Of a stretch of 64,000 nt of DNA, positions 6,866 to 15,319 are shown piece after piece (the first letter of the stretch is position 1; every line of letters begins with the position of its first letter). Both the position numbers and the translations under genes were made by a program. Source of the stretch: UBA11524 sp964383815 (lineage in GTDB: Bacteria; Bacillota; Clostridia; Christensenellales; Aristaeellaceae); contig CAYLIC010000004.1 of assembly GCA_964383815.1 (NCBI GenBank), positions 1 to 64,000 on the forward strand, read 5' to 3'. The notes under the pieces are model-generated. The model saw only the letters and a list, made by a program, of their open reading frames with translations, was not told the origin of the DNA and ran no database searches.

Positions 6866-7972
6866 ATGAACGTGCGGCATCAGCTGCGGCGGGTGAACCT
6901 GGCTGCACTGCGCAGAAACGTGGAGCACATTCGGCATAGCCTGCCGGAGCACACCGGCCTGCTGGCTGTGGTGAAGGCGGATGCCTATGGTCACGGCATG
7001 GTGCAGGTGGCGCGGGCCGCCCTGCAGGCAGGCGCCAGTCACCTGGCGGTGGCCCTGGTGGAGGAAGGCACAACCCTGCGGGACGCGGGCGTTCAGGCGC
7101 CCATCCTGGTGCTGGGCGCCACATCACCGGCGGAGGCACAGGCAGGCGTTGCCGCCGGCCTGACCCTGACCGTGTGCGATGGCGACATGGTGCGCGCGGC
7201 GGAGCAGGCGGCGCTGGACACCGGCTGCCCGGCCCTGGTGCACCTGAAGGTGGACACGGGCATGTGCCGCATTGGCGCGCGGACGGAGGAAGAGGTTCGC
7301 GCGGTGCTGGGCACCCTGGCGGTCTGCCCCCATGTGCGCCTGACCGGCGTCTTCACCCATTTTGCCGATGCGGACGGCGGTGATATGACTTTCACCGGTC
7401 AGCAGCTTCAGCGGTTTAAAACGCTGACGGCACTGCTGCCGGAAGGCATTTTGCGCCACTGTGCCAATTCCGCTGCCATTCACCGCCTGCCGGAGGCAAC
7501 CATGGACATGGTGCGTGCGGGTATTTCCATGTACGGTTACCCGCCTGTGGCAACGGACATGCCCCTGGAAATGGTGATGGACTGGCACACGGAGGTCACC
7601 TATGTGAAGGACATTCAGCCCGGTGACACGGTGAGCTATGGCCGCACCTTTACGGCGGAGCACCCCATGCGGGTGGCGACCATTGCCTGCGGCTATGGCG
7701 ACGGATACCACCGGGCGGCCTCCGGCAAGGCGCAGGTCATCATTCGCGGACAGCGGGCCAGGGTGCTGGGGCGCATCTGCATGGATCAGATGATGGTGGA
7801 CGTAACGGACATCCCTGGCGTAGCGCCCGGCGACCGGGTGACCCTCATGGGCCGGGACGGCAACGCGTGTATCACCGCTGAGGACATTGCCGCCTGGGCG
7901 GGCACCATCAGCTATGAGGTGCTGCTGGCAGCAACGGGCCGCGTGCCCCGTGAATGGCTCCATGAGCAGTGA
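6866..7972 (+). CDS. alr: Alanine racemase
   Basis: A PLP enzyme interconverting L- and D-alanine for peptidoglycan precursors. The PLP lysine is K37 in AVVKADAYGHG. The barrel contains HLKVDTGMCRIG and HCANSAAIH, and the C-terminal beta domain has SYGRTF (catalytic Tyr region), GYGDGYHR and RICMDQMMVDVT. The 368-residue length is usual. The frame extends upstream, but the ATG at 6866 has the RBS and matches the family's start. Its last 11 bases overlap the following gene, which links cell-wall and folate functions on one transcript. Confidence 0.96.
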   Translation: MNVRHQLRRVNLAALRRNVEHIRHSLPEHTGLLAVVKADAYGHGMVQVARAALQAGASHLAVALVEEGTTLRDAGVQAPILVLGATSPAEAQAGVAAGLTLTVCDGDMVRAAEQAALDTGCPALVHLKVDTGMCRIGARTEEEVRAVLGTLAVCPHVRLTGVFTHFADADGGDMTFTGQQLQRFKTLTALLPEGILRHCANSAAIHRLPEATMDMVRAGISMYGYPPVATDMPLEMVMDWHTEVTYVKDIQPGDTVSYGRTFTAEHPMRVATIACGYGDGYHRAASGKAQVIIRGQRARVLGRICMDQMMVDVTDIPGVAPGDRVTLMGRDGNACITAEDIAAWAGTISYEVLLAATGRVPREWLHEQ

Positions 7973-8537
7973 CAAGCAGGCCCTGCGCCGGGCCATCCGC
8001 CAGGCCTTTCCCGGCAAAGCGAGTCGCGACGACCAAAGCATCGCCCTGTGCCGGCATGTTATGGCATGGGAGCCATACCGCCGGGCGGAGGTCATAGCAG
8101 GCTATATGCCCATGGGGCACGAGGCGGATGTGACAGCGCTTTTGCTGGATGCGCTGGCCAGCGGCAAGGTGCTTGCACTGCCCAGGTGCGATGCCCCGGG
8201 ACGCATGACCTTTCGCCGGGTGAATAGCCTGGAGGAGCTGATACCCGGTGCCTATGGTCTGCCGGAGCCAACGCCGGACGCGCCCGCCGTGCCGCCGGCG
8301 GATATCGACCTGATGCTGGTGCCCCTGGAGGCCATCAGCCGAAAGGGTCAGCGCCTGGGCAAGGGCGGCGGGTATTACGACAGGGTGCTGGCCCGGTGGC
8401 AGGGCCTGTCCCTGGGTGTGGCGCTTGCCCACCAATGGGTGGAGGATATGCCGTGCTGCCGGTGGGACATGCCCATCAGGGCCTGCGCGGATGCAGAGGG
8501 AATCAACCTTTTTGACAAGGCTCGAAAGGATGTTTGA
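7962..8537 (+). CDS. 5-formyltetrahydrofolate cyclo-ligase
   Basis: Converts 5-formyl-THF to 5,10-methenyl-THF with ATP. The family signature GKGGGYYDRVLA lies near residue 133, preceded by DLMLVPLEAISRKGQRLG; the N-terminus has the basic segment LRRAIRQAFPGK. The 191-residue length is normal. The ATG at 7962 overlaps the end of alr by 11 bases. The gene ends eight bases inside the first possible start of the next frame, so the run from alr onward is an operon. Known aliases are fau, ygfA and MTHFS. Confidence 0.92.
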   Translation: MSSDKQALRRAIRQAFPGKASRDDQSIALCRHVMAWEPYRRAEVIAGYMPMGHEADVTALLLDALASGKVLALPRCDAPGRMTFRRVNSLEELIPGAYGLPEPTPDAPAVPPADIDLMLVPLEAISRKGQRLGKGGGYYDRVLARWQGLSLGVALAHQWVEDMPCCRWDMPIRACADAEGINLFDKARKDV

Positions 8538-8541
8538 AACA

Positions 8542-9345
8542 ATGCAGCCAAAGAAAAAGAACAAGAAAACCATCAAGCCTGTGCACAAGCCGTTCCTCCG
8601 TGGTGCGGCGGTGGACAGCACCACCCTGGGCAGCGCAGCAAAGCTGTTCCTTTCCCTGTTCGGCCTGGTGCTGGCAAATATGCTGCTGGGCACCATGGCC
8701 TCCTGGGACATCCAGTGGCTGAACATCCTGTTCAACTGCGCGCTGCTGCTGGTGGTGTACGGCATGTATTACCAGAACGGCGCTGCCAAGGGTACGGCGG
8801 CGGTGAACCAGGGTGAGATTCTCCTGCAGCGGCAGGAGAACGGGCGCACGGTGGACAGCAAGGAGCAGGCTGCCTGCTATCACCCGGCGAAGGGGTTCAT
8901 CATCGGCCTGCTTGGCCTTGTGCCGGCACTGGTGTGCTGCGTGCTGCTGGCCCTTGTGGCGCAAAGGCAATACACCGGCCTGGGTGCGCTGCCATCCTGG
9001 ATTTCCGGCCTGCAGCGCCAGAGCGAAACTGCCGGTGCGCTGGCCATGTACAACACAGCTGCCGGCATGACTATGGAAAGCATGCTGCGGGTGGTTGTCC
9101 GCATGCTGATTATGCCCTATGTGAACATGGTGGGCGCAAACAACCGGGAAGGCCTGCTGGTGCTGGAACGCCTGAGCCTGCTGCCCATGCTGATGCCCGG
9201 CCTGAGCTATGGCATTGGCTACCTGCAGGGCGAGAGCATCCGCTCCAGGGTGCACACGGAGATTGCCATAGGCAAGCGCAAGCGCGCCCGCAAGGACAAG
9301 AAGCGCCGCCAGGCCCGTGCCAAGGCGCCGGAGCAGCTGAACTGA
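8542..9345 (+). CDS. Multi-pass membrane protein of unknown function
   Basis: 267 residues. A lysine-rich N-terminus (PKKKNKKTIK) and an equally basic C-terminus (KRKRARKDKKRRQARAKA) flank about five hydrophobic segments, at roughly residues 32-50, 56-74, 118-142, 175-195 and 205-225. The ATG at 8542 is preferred because AAAGGA lies 11 bases before it; an ATG at 8530 overlapping the previous stop is also possible. The positive ends suggest that both termini face the cytoplasm, perhaps near ribosomes or nucleic acid. I do not recognise the family. Confidence 0.75.
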   Translation: MQPKKKNKKTIKPVHKPFLRGAAVDSTTLGSAAKLFLSLFGLVLANMLLGTMASWDIQWLNILFNCALLLVVYGMYYQNGAAKGTAAVNQGEILLQRQENGRTVDSKEQAACYHPAKGFIIGLLGLVPALVCCVLLALVAQRQYTGLGALPSWISGLQRQSETAGALAMYNTAAGMTMESMLRVVVRMLIMPYVNMVGANNREGLLVLERLSLLPMLMPGLSYGIGYLQGESIRSRVHTEIAIGKRKRARKDKKRRQARAKAPEQLN

Positions 9346-9357
9346 GGGAGGCGCCGC

Positions 9358-9903
9358 ATGCGCATTATTGCAGGAGAGGCAAGGGGACGAACCATTGAGG
9401 CGCCCAAGGGCCGGGACACCCGTCCCACCCTGGACAGGGTGCGTGAGAACCTGTTCAATATCCTTCAGCGCCGGGTGTGGGAGGCAAGGGTGCTGGATTT
9501 GTTTTCCGGCAGCGGCGCCCTGTCCCTGGAGGCGCTGAGCCGTGGTGCGGCCAAGGCCGTGCTGGTGGATTGCGACCGGGCCGCCAATGCCTGCCAAAGG
9601 CAGAATGCTGCCAGGCTGGGCTATGCGGACAGGGCCCGCATCCTGCTGATGGACTGGCGGCAGGCCGTGAGCCAGCTGACCGCCGATGGCCAGGTGTTCG
9701 ACCTGGTGTTTCTCGACCCACCCTACGCCATGCACGAGCTATCCGGCGTGATGGAGGCCCTGAAGCCGCTGCTGGCGCCGGAGGCCTGCGTGGTGGTGGA
9801 GCATGAGGCCCGGGTGATGCCCGCCATTGCCGATGGGTATGAGCTGTATGACAGCCGCAGGTATGGCTATGCCGGCGTGAGCTTCTTCCGCAGGCAGGCA
9901 TAA
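9358..9903 (+). CDS. rsmD: 16S rRNA (guanine-966-N2)-methyltransferase RsmD
   Basis: Methylates G966 of 16S rRNA using S-adenosylmethionine. It begins MRIIAGEARGR and continues with TRPTLDRVRENLFNIL, the standard RsmD opening. The SAM site is DLFSGSGALSLEAL, and the catalytic motif is LDPPY near residue 121. The 181-residue length is typical. It stands directly before coaD, an arrangement widely conserved in Firmicutes, which strengthens both calls. Confidence 0.95.
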   Translation: MRIIAGEARGRTIEAPKGRDTRPTLDRVRENLFNILQRRVWEARVLDLFSGSGALSLEALSRGAAKAVLVDCDRAANACQRQNAARLGYADRARILLMDWRQAVSQLTADGQVFDLVFLDPPYAMHELSGVMEALKPLLAPEACVVVEHEARVMPAIADGYELYDSRRYGYAGVSFFRRQA

Positions 9904-9929
9904 CGGGGCAACAGAAAGGCATGATAAGC

Positions 9930-10412
9930 ATGGAGAGCGTGTGCATCTATCCCGGCAGCTTTGACCCGCTGACCCTGGGACATGAGGACCTGATTCGCCG
10001 GGCCTGCCGCCTGTTTGACAGGGTGATAGTAGCTGTGCTGCACAATCCCGCAAAGGCTGGCTGCTTTACCGTGGAGGAAAGGCTGGACATGATTCGCGCC
10101 GCCTGCGCTGACCTGCCCCAGGTGGAGGCCCGGGCCTTTGGCGGCATGCTGGTGGAGGCCGTGGAGGCCACGGGCGCTGTGGCGGTGATCCGCGGCCTGC
10201 GCACCATGGCGGACTATGAAACGGAAAAGGCCATGGCCCAGTTCAACGCGGAGCTGCGACCGGGGACGGAAACGGTGTTCCTCCTCACCAGGCCGGAGCA
10301 CGGACATGTGTCCTCCTCCACCGTGAGGGAGCTGGCAGGCTATGGCGCGCCGCTGGACAGGTATGTTCCGGCCTGTAATGTGGACAGGATACAAAAACGA
10401 TTTGCAAAATAA
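9930..10412 (+). CDS. coaD: Phosphopantetheine adenylyltransferase
   Basis: Transfers AMP to 4'-phosphopantetheine in coenzyme A synthesis. The nucleotidyltransferase T/HxGH motif is in YPGSFDPLTLGHEDL, and the C-terminal ISSS-like motif is VSSSTVREL; VIRGLRTMADYETE is also conserved. The ATG at 9930 is preferred over the one at 9921, because AGAAAGG is only one base from the earlier ATG but ten from this one. It gives 160 residues, the usual size. Confidence 0.95.
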   Translation: MESVCIYPGSFDPLTLGHEDLIRRACRLFDRVIVAVLHNPAKAGCFTVEERLDMIRAACADLPQVEARAFGGMLVEAVEATGAVAVIRGLRTMADYETEKAMAQFNAELRPGTETVFLLTRPEHGHVSSSTVRELAGYGAPLDRYVPACNVDRIQKRFAK

Positions 10413-10430
10413 ATGCAGGAGGATATGGAT

Positions 10431-11090
10431 ATGGCGATGAACGTCAGCAGCGTGGAGCAGTGCCGCGCAATTATCCGTGAACTGAACGACATGGTGGACA
10501 CCGCCAGAAAGGCCTTCATCAACGCTGATGCCTGCGTGCTGAGCCGCAGGACGATGATGGATCGCCTGGCCCAGCTGGACGAATGCCTGCCCGATGCCCT
10601 GCGCCAGGCGGAGCGCATCCTGCAGGAGGATGCCGCCATGCGCGCCAAAACCGCCCGGGAATGCAACGAGGCGCTGACCGATGCACAGGCCCGGGCCAAG
10701 CAGATGCTTGCCGATGCACAGAACCAGGCAGCGCAAATCCAGCGGGAAACTCAAGCCGCCAACGAGGCTGCTCAGCGCGCCGTGCAGGAGGCACAGCAGC
10801 GGGCTCAGGAGGAGGGCAACCGCATTCTCCAGCAGGTGAACCAGGAGGCTGCCGCCATCCGCGCCCAGGCCGAGCGGGACAGGGATCAGCTGGTTTCCCA
10901 GGAAACGGTGTACCAGAAGGCCATGGTGGAGGCGGAGGAGCTGCGGGAGCGCACCAGCGCCGAAATGGCCACCATCCGCCACAATACCTTCGACTATCTG
11001 GATGGCGTGCTGGGCAGGGTGGATCAGTGCCTGGTGACGCTGACCAACGAGGTTCGCGGCGAGCGTGGCGACCTGAACAACCATCGCTGA
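10431..11090 (+). CDS. Coiled-coil protein downstream of coaD
   Basis: 219 residues, nearly all predicted helix. Residues 50-190 are a long Ala/Gln/Glu-rich coiled coil (for example QRETQAANEAAQRAVQEAQQ), with a shorter helical segment on each side. Similar proteins after coaD in clostridia are often annotated as ATPase or V-type ATPase subunit H-like on coiled-coil similarity alone; I see no ATPase motif. AGGAGG lies eight bases before the ATG at 10431. A DivIVA-like or scaffold role is possible but unproven. Confidence 0.75.
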   Translation: MAMNVSSVEQCRAIIRELNDMVDTARKAFINADACVLSRRTMMDRLAQLDECLPDALRQAERILQEDAAMRAKTARECNEALTDAQARAKQMLADAQNQAAQIQRETQAANEAAQRAVQEAQQRAQEEGNRILQQVNQEAAAIRAQAERDRDQLVSQETVYQKAMVEAEELRERTSAEMATIRHNTFDYLDGVLGRVDQCLVTLTNEVRGERGDLNNHR

Positions 11091-11360
11091 TGCAGAAAAC
11101 GATAAAAAAGTTATCAGGATTATTCATGGTTCGTTCATACTGTTTTCACATTTGTGATTTACATTAAGTATGCACTCAGGAGGGAAGCCACCACCCGAAT
11201 GAGAGCAATCTCCTTTTTCCCTGACATTCCTCGTGAATGTCAACCTCCCTATCCTCCATACAAGCAAAGGCCGCTGGCATAACGCCGGCGGCCTTTGTGA
11301 TGGCATGGATTCCCGCGGATGATTGCGCCCCGCGCGGAAACAGTATGATGAGGATGGGAG
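11091..11360. other. Gap with two inverted repeats
   Basis: 270 bases with no convincing gene. It contains the hairpin TGACATTC-N5-GAATGTCA (11222-11242) and the terminator at 11266-11296. Confidence 0.5.
11266..11296 (+). terminator. Intrinsic terminator of the alr-coaD operon
   Basis: AAAGGCCGC and GCGGCCTTT enclose an inner GGC/GCC pair and an ATAAC loop. The U-tract is only the closing TTT plus flanking bases, so strength is moderate. Confidence 0.6.
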
Positions 11361-12308
11361 TTGAAGCGCGTGAACAAGGTGAAGGCTTCCCTTGGCATAC
11401 TGGGGATAACCCTGGCGGCGGTGCTGTGCCTGGCAGCATCTCCCGGGCGGGGAGCGCCTGTGGCACAGGTGCAGACCTGCCGGGTTGTTCTGGGGACTGT
11501 GGAGCAGGTGCTGGCGCTGAACGGCGTGCTGCGATACGAAACGGAATACGCCGCCATTACCCCGCAGGCCGGTGTGGTGGAGGCGGTTTATGTCCACCCG
11601 GGGGACAGGGTGCAGGCAGGCCAGGCACTGCTGCGCCTGAACGGCAAGGCTCAAGGACAGGCAGTGGCGGCGCTGCTCTCCGGCGGCAGCAGCCTGGGGG
11701 ACATGGGCGCCGGGCTGACACAGACCCGCCTGCAGCAGGCGGCGGCCCAGCTGGAGGCGCTCACCATCCGTGCGGCGGCGGACGGCCTAGTGCAGCAGGT
11801 GCAGGTCACACCCCATGGCGGCGTGGCAGCCGGCGCGGCGGCGGTGCTGCTCAGCGGGGAAGGCCAGGCCATCCAGTGCAGCGCCGTTCTGCGGGATGCG
11901 GAAAAGCTCCGCCCGGGCATGCAGGCCACCATCCTGAAGGACGGCACATGCCTGACCACCGCTGTGGTGGCGGAGATTGGCCCGGCCCAGGTCAATGCAG
12001 GCACCGGGCAGGTGCAGTGCCAGGTGACGCTGACCCCGGCGGAGCGCATCGACCTGCCCCTGGGCGCAGCGCTGGAGGTGGAAATCGTCCTGGCAAGCCG
12101 CAATCAGGTGCCTGTGGTGCCTGTGGAGGCACTGACGGAAAGAGACACCCTGTGGTGGGTGGCGGACGGGCGCTGCTACGAGGTGCCCGCCCGGGTGCTG
12201 CTGGCGGATGAGGCAAGCTGCTGGGTGCCGCTGCCGGAGGGAACGGAAATCATCTGCGGCGTTGAGGCACTGGCAGAGGGACAGCAGGTGAAGGCGGTGA
12301 GGCCGTGA
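11361..12308 (+). CDS. HlyD/MacA-like periplasmic-adaptor-type protein
   Basis: 315 residues. The N-terminal helix (residues 9-26) is a signal or membrane anchor. Next come a biotinyl-lipoyl-like half-motif (VVEAVYVHPGDRVQAGQALLRL), a short helical region, the second half (AADGLVQQVQVTPHGGVAAGA) and beta-barrel segments. These are the parts of RND/MacA membrane-fusion proteins. In a one-membrane cell it would work outside with the MacB-like permease encoded next, with which it shares a GTGA overlap. The start is TTG with RBS GGATGGGAG; a GTG at 11370 is possible. Confidence 0.85.
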   Translation: MKRVNKVKASLGILGITLAAVLCLAASPGRGAPVAQVQTCRVVLGTVEQVLALNGVLRYETEYAAITPQAGVVEAVYVHPGDRVQAGQALLRLNGKAQGQAVAALLSGGSSLGDMGAGLTQTRLQQAAAQLEALTIRAAADGLVQQVQVTPHGGVAAGAAAVLLSGEGQAIQCSAVLRDAEKLRPGMQATILKDGTCLTTAVVAEIGPAQVNAGTGQVQCQVTLTPAERIDLPLGAALEVEIVLASRNQVPVVPVEALTERDTLWWVADGRCYEVPARVLLADEASCWVPLPEGTEIICGVEALAEGQQVKAVRP

Positions 12309-13417
12309 GACTCCGGGATGCGGCAGGCCTGGCCCTTTCCAGCCTGCGGAAAAACCCTGTGCGCACCCTGCTGACCATCCTGGGCCTGGGCGTGGGCATT
12401 GGCGCGGTGCTGACGGTGTTAACCCTGGGCAGCGCGGGAGAGAAGCAGGTGGAGGTGCAAATCGCCCGGCTGGGCGTGGACAAGGTATGGGTGACGGCGG
12501 AGGAAGGCCACACCCTGTCCCGGGCGGATGGGGAGGCCATTCGGGTGGCGACCCGGGCGGATGCCTGCGCGGGCGCATACATCATGGGCACCGTTGCCCT
12601 GGGGGACAGGACAGCGGCAGGGCAGATCACCGGCTATGATGAAAGCCTGCAGGCCGTGCATGGCCTGGAGCTGGCTGCAGGCCGCATGTTTGCCGCCCGG
12701 GAGCACCGGGGCAGCGCCGTTGCCCTGGTGGATGAGGGCATGGCGGAGGCCCTGGGCGGGCAGGTGCTGGGGCAGCGCATCACCCTGGGCAGCCGCAGGC
12801 TGCAGGTGGTGGGCGTGGTGACGCGGGCTGCGCAAACGCCCACGGTGGTGCTGCCCCTTGCCACCTTCCTGGACACCTGGGGCAATGGGGCAATCAGCCA
12901 GGTGACCATTGCCGTGCCACGGGGTCAGCGGGCGGACAGCATTGCCGATGCGGCGCTCTCCGCCCTGGGGGACGGGTACAGGGCCACATCCCTTCAGGCG
13001 GAGATTGACGCGGCCCGGGCGGTGGTGCGCATCTTTGTGATGGTGCTGGCCTGCGTGGCGGCGGTGTGCATGCTGACGGGCGGCATTGGGGTGATGAACA
13101 TCCTGCTGGTCAGCGTGCGGGAGCGGCGGAGGGAAATCGGGCTCATCAAGGCCATTGGCGGCACAGCCGGGCAGGTGGGCCTGCTGTTCCTGCTGGAGGC
13201 GGCGTGCTATGCGCTGCTGGGCGGCGTGCTGGGTGTGGCGCTGGGCGCGGGCATGGTGTGGCTTTTCGGCTTGCTGATTGGCCTGGAGGCAGCTTTGTCA
13301 CCCGGGCTGGCCCTGGGTGCGGTGGCGGCAGCGGGCGGGGTAGGCGTGCTGTTTGGCGTGGCACCTGCCCTGCGCGCGGCGGCGCTTCTGCCGGTGGATG
13401 CGCTGAAATTGCACTGA
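12305..13417 (+). CDS. MacB/FtsX-type ABC transporter permease
   Basis: 370 residues. One N-terminal membrane helix (about residues 20-42, TLLTILGLGVGIGAVLTVLT) is followed by an extracellular MacB-periplasmic-core-like domain of about 190 residues. Three C-terminal helices follow (about 240-262, 290-320, 335-358), the second preceded by the FtsX-family segment RERRREIGLIKAIGG. This is the MacB membrane half without its ATPase. The GTG start overlaps the adaptor gene. No LolD/MacB-type ATPase is adjacent; the next ABC ATPase belongs to a sugar-importer family with its own promoter. Confidence 0.88.
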   Translation: MRLRDAAGLALSSLRKNPVRTLLTILGLGVGIGAVLTVLTLGSAGEKQVEVQIARLGVDKVWVTAEEGHTLSRADGEAIRVATRADACAGAYIMGTVALGDRTAAGQITGYDESLQAVHGLELAAGRMFAAREHRGSAVALVDEGMAEALGGQVLGQRITLGSRRLQVVGVVTRAAQTPTVVLPLATFLDTWGNGAISQVTIAVPRGQRADSIADAALSALGDGYRATSLQAEIDAARAVVRIFVMVLACVAAVCMLTGGIGVMNILLVSVRERRREIGLIKAIGGTAGQVGLLFLLEAACYALLGGVLGVALGAGMVWLFGLLIGLEAALSPGLALGAVAAAGGVGVLFGVAPALRAAALLPVDALKLH

Positions 13418-13501
13418 AAACGATGTCATAATCGGTTGAGGGAAAACCGTATTAAACATTCTGAACAAAGAATGACCTCAAGACTTGTCAATTTAGCCAA
13501 T

Positions 13502-13530
13502 TTACTTTTTTATCAAAAAACAGGTATAAT
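13502..13530 (+). promoter_or_regulatory. Promoter of the msmX-like gene
   Basis: A perfect TATAAT at 13525-13530 with TTACTT 17 bases upstream, in an A/T-rich patch. A leader of about 65 bases leads to the strong RBS GGAGGAGG. Confidence 0.6.
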
Positions 13531-13600
13531 AAGTGCAACGAAACGTGGTGCTGCTGTTCCTGCATGCCGCGTGGGATTATTCGGAGGAGGAATAAGATTT

Positions 13601-14722
13601 ATGGCAAGCGTATCTCTGCAACACATCTACAAGGTTTACCAGGGCGGCGTGACCGCTGTTAGCGACTTCTGCCTGGACATTGAGGATAAGGAGTTCATCG
13701 TGCTGGTTGGCCCCTCTGGCTGCGGCAAGTCCACCACCCTGCGCATGGTGGCCGGCCTGGAGGAAATCTCCGATGGCGAGCTGTACATCGGCGATAAGCT
13801 GGTGAACGACGTGGCTCCCAAGGACCGCGACATCGCCATGGTGTTCCAGAACTACGCTCTGTATCCCCATATGACCGTGTATGACAACATGGCTTTCGGC
13901 CTGAAGCTGCGCAAGACCCCCAAGGACGAAATCAAGCGTCGCGTGGAAGAAGCCGCCAAGATCCTGGACATCGCTCACCTGCTGAACCGTAAGCCCAAGG
14001 CCCTGTCCGGCGGCCAGCGCCAGCGTGTTGCTCTGGGTCGTGCCATCGTCCGTGAGCCCAAGGTCTTCCTGTTCGACGAGCCTCTGTCCAACCTGGACGC
14101 CAAGCTGCGCGTTGCCATGCGTACCGAGATTACCAAGCTGCACCAGCGCCTGCAGACCACCTTCATCTACGTTACCCACGACCAGACCGAGGCTATGACC
14201 ATGGCTTCCCGCATCGTGGTTATGAAGGACGGCGTTATCCAGCAGGTGGATACCCCCCAGAACCTGTACGACTATCCCGCCAACGAGTTCGTGGCCGGCT
14301 TCATCGGCAGCCCCCAGATGAACTTCTTCGACGTGAAGCTGGACAAGGAAGGCCAGGACGTGGTTGCCATCTTCGGCGACAACAAGATTGTTGTGCCCGG
14401 CAGCAAGGTTGCCAAGTTCATCGACGAGAGCTACATCGGCAAGGATGTTGTGATGGGTATCCGTCCTGAGAACATCCACGACGATGCCAACTTCCTCTCC
14501 ACCTATGAGAATGCCACCATCAACGTGTCTGTGGAAGTGACCGAGCAGATGGGCTCTGAAACCTACCTGTACCTGACCACCACCGGCAAGGATGGCAACA
14601 TCATCGCCCGTGTTGATCCCCGCACCACCAGCCGCGCTGGCGACAAGATCAAGGTTGCCTTCGACGTGAACCACCTGCACTTCTTCTGCAAGGAAACTGA
14701 GAAGACCATCCTGAGCCGCTAA
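13601..14722 (+). CDS. Sugar ABC transporter ATP-binding protein (MsmX/UgpC/MalK family)
   Basis: 373 residues. The nucleotide-binding domain has Walker A GPSGCGKSTT, a Q-loop in VFQNYALYPH, signature LSGGQRQRVALGRA and Walker B VFLFDEPLSNLDAKLR. The C-terminal 120 residues form the TOBE/MalK regulatory domain (GIRPENIH). In Firmicutes such ATPases are often shared by several sugar importers, which fits its position alone between a promoter and a terminator. Codon use differs visibly from its neighbours (many GTT, GCT, CGT and consistently C-ending choices), as expected for a highly expressed gene. Confidence 0.93.
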   Translation: MASVSLQHIYKVYQGGVTAVSDFCLDIEDKEFIVLVGPSGCGKSTTLRMVAGLEEISDGELYIGDKLVNDVAPKDRDIAMVFQNYALYPHMTVYDNMAFGLKLRKTPKDEIKRRVEEAAKILDIAHLLNRKPKALSGGQRQRVALGRAIVREPKVFLFDEPLSNLDAKLRVAMRTEITKLHQRLQTTFIYVTHDQTEAMTMASRIVVMKDGVIQQVDTPQNLYDYPANEFVAGFIGSPQMNFFDVKLDKEGQDVVAIFGDNKIVVPGSKVAKFIDESYIGKDVVMGIRPENIHDDANFLSTYENATINVSVEVTEQMGSETYLYLTTTGKDGNIIARVDPRTTSRAGDKIKVAFDVNHLHFFCKETEKTILSR

Positions 14723-14735
14723 TTTCCGCGCTTCC

Positions 14736-14767
14736 GCGACCCTCTGCCATGGAGGGTCGCTTTTTTT
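14736..14767 (+). terminator. Intrinsic terminator of the msmX-like gene
   Basis: GCGACCCTC and GAGGGTCGC form a nine-bp stem with a short loop, followed by TTTTTTT. Textbook form. Confidence 0.9.
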
Positions 14768-14779
14768 GTTGCGGTGTGC

Positions 14780-14803
14780 AACCTTTTGCCGGGCTGGCGC
14801 GTC
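14780..14803 (+). promoter_or_regulatory. ECF-type promoter before the sigma factor gene
   Basis: AAC at 14780-14782 and CGTC at 14800-14803 are 17 bases apart, the spacing and motif of many ECF sigma promoters (AAC-N16/17-CGT). It lies 40 bases before the sigma gene, as expected for autoregulation. No good sigma-A promoter is seen in the gap. Confidence 0.55.
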
Positions 14804-14842
14804 TAATGGGCGGCGAATGCTGAAGCCTACACGGAGGATGCC

Positions 14843-15319
14843 ATGGACAAGGAAAGGTTTACCCAGCTGGCACTGGCGCAGGAGCGGCGGCTGTACCGCA
14901 TCGCCGTCAGCTACACCGCCAGCAGCGCCGATGCGGAGGACGCCATGCAGGAGGCGCTTCTCCGGGCCTGGGACAGGCGGGACACCCTGCGGGAGGAGAC
15001 GCTCTTCGCCACCTGGCTGACCCGCATACTCATTAACGAATGCAAGAATATCCTGCGCAAGCGCCGCCGCATGATCCCTGTGGCGGAGCTGCCCGCCCTG
15101 TTCACGCCGCCGGAGGACGAGAAGGCAGCAGACGTGCGAAGGGTGCTGTTTGCCATGCAGGAGCGGTACCGGGTGCCGCTGGTATTGAGCCTGCTGGAGG
15201 GTTACAGGCTGCAGGACATTGCCACCATGATGAAGCTGCCCCTGGGCACGGTGAAGTCCCGCATTGCCAGGGGAAAGAAGCTGCTGGAAAGAGAGGTGCT
15301 GGAACATGCGGAGCAATGA
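14843..15319 (+). CDS. ECF-family RNA polymerase sigma factor
   Basis: 158 residues. Region 2 spans about residues 8-75 (RRLYRIAVSYTASSADAEDA, then the -10-contacting LLRAWDRRDTL...FATWLTRILINECKN). Region 4 spans about 105-155 (VLSLLEGYRLQDIATMM, GTVKSRIARGKKLLE), the -35 helix-turn-helix. RBS ACGGAGGA precedes the ATG. The stop overlaps the next gene by 14 bases. That gene encodes a single-pass membrane protein, the usual genetic pairing for an ECF sigma factor and its anti-sigma factor. A matching ECF promoter upstream suggests autoregulation. Confidence 0.92.
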   Translation: MDKERFTQLALAQERRLYRIAVSYTASSADAEDAMQEALLRAWDRRDTLREETLFATWLTRILINECKNILRKRRRMIPVAELPALFTPPEDEKAADVRRVLFAMQERYRVPLVLSLLEGYRLQDIATMMKLPLGTVKSRIARGKKLLEREVLEHAEQ

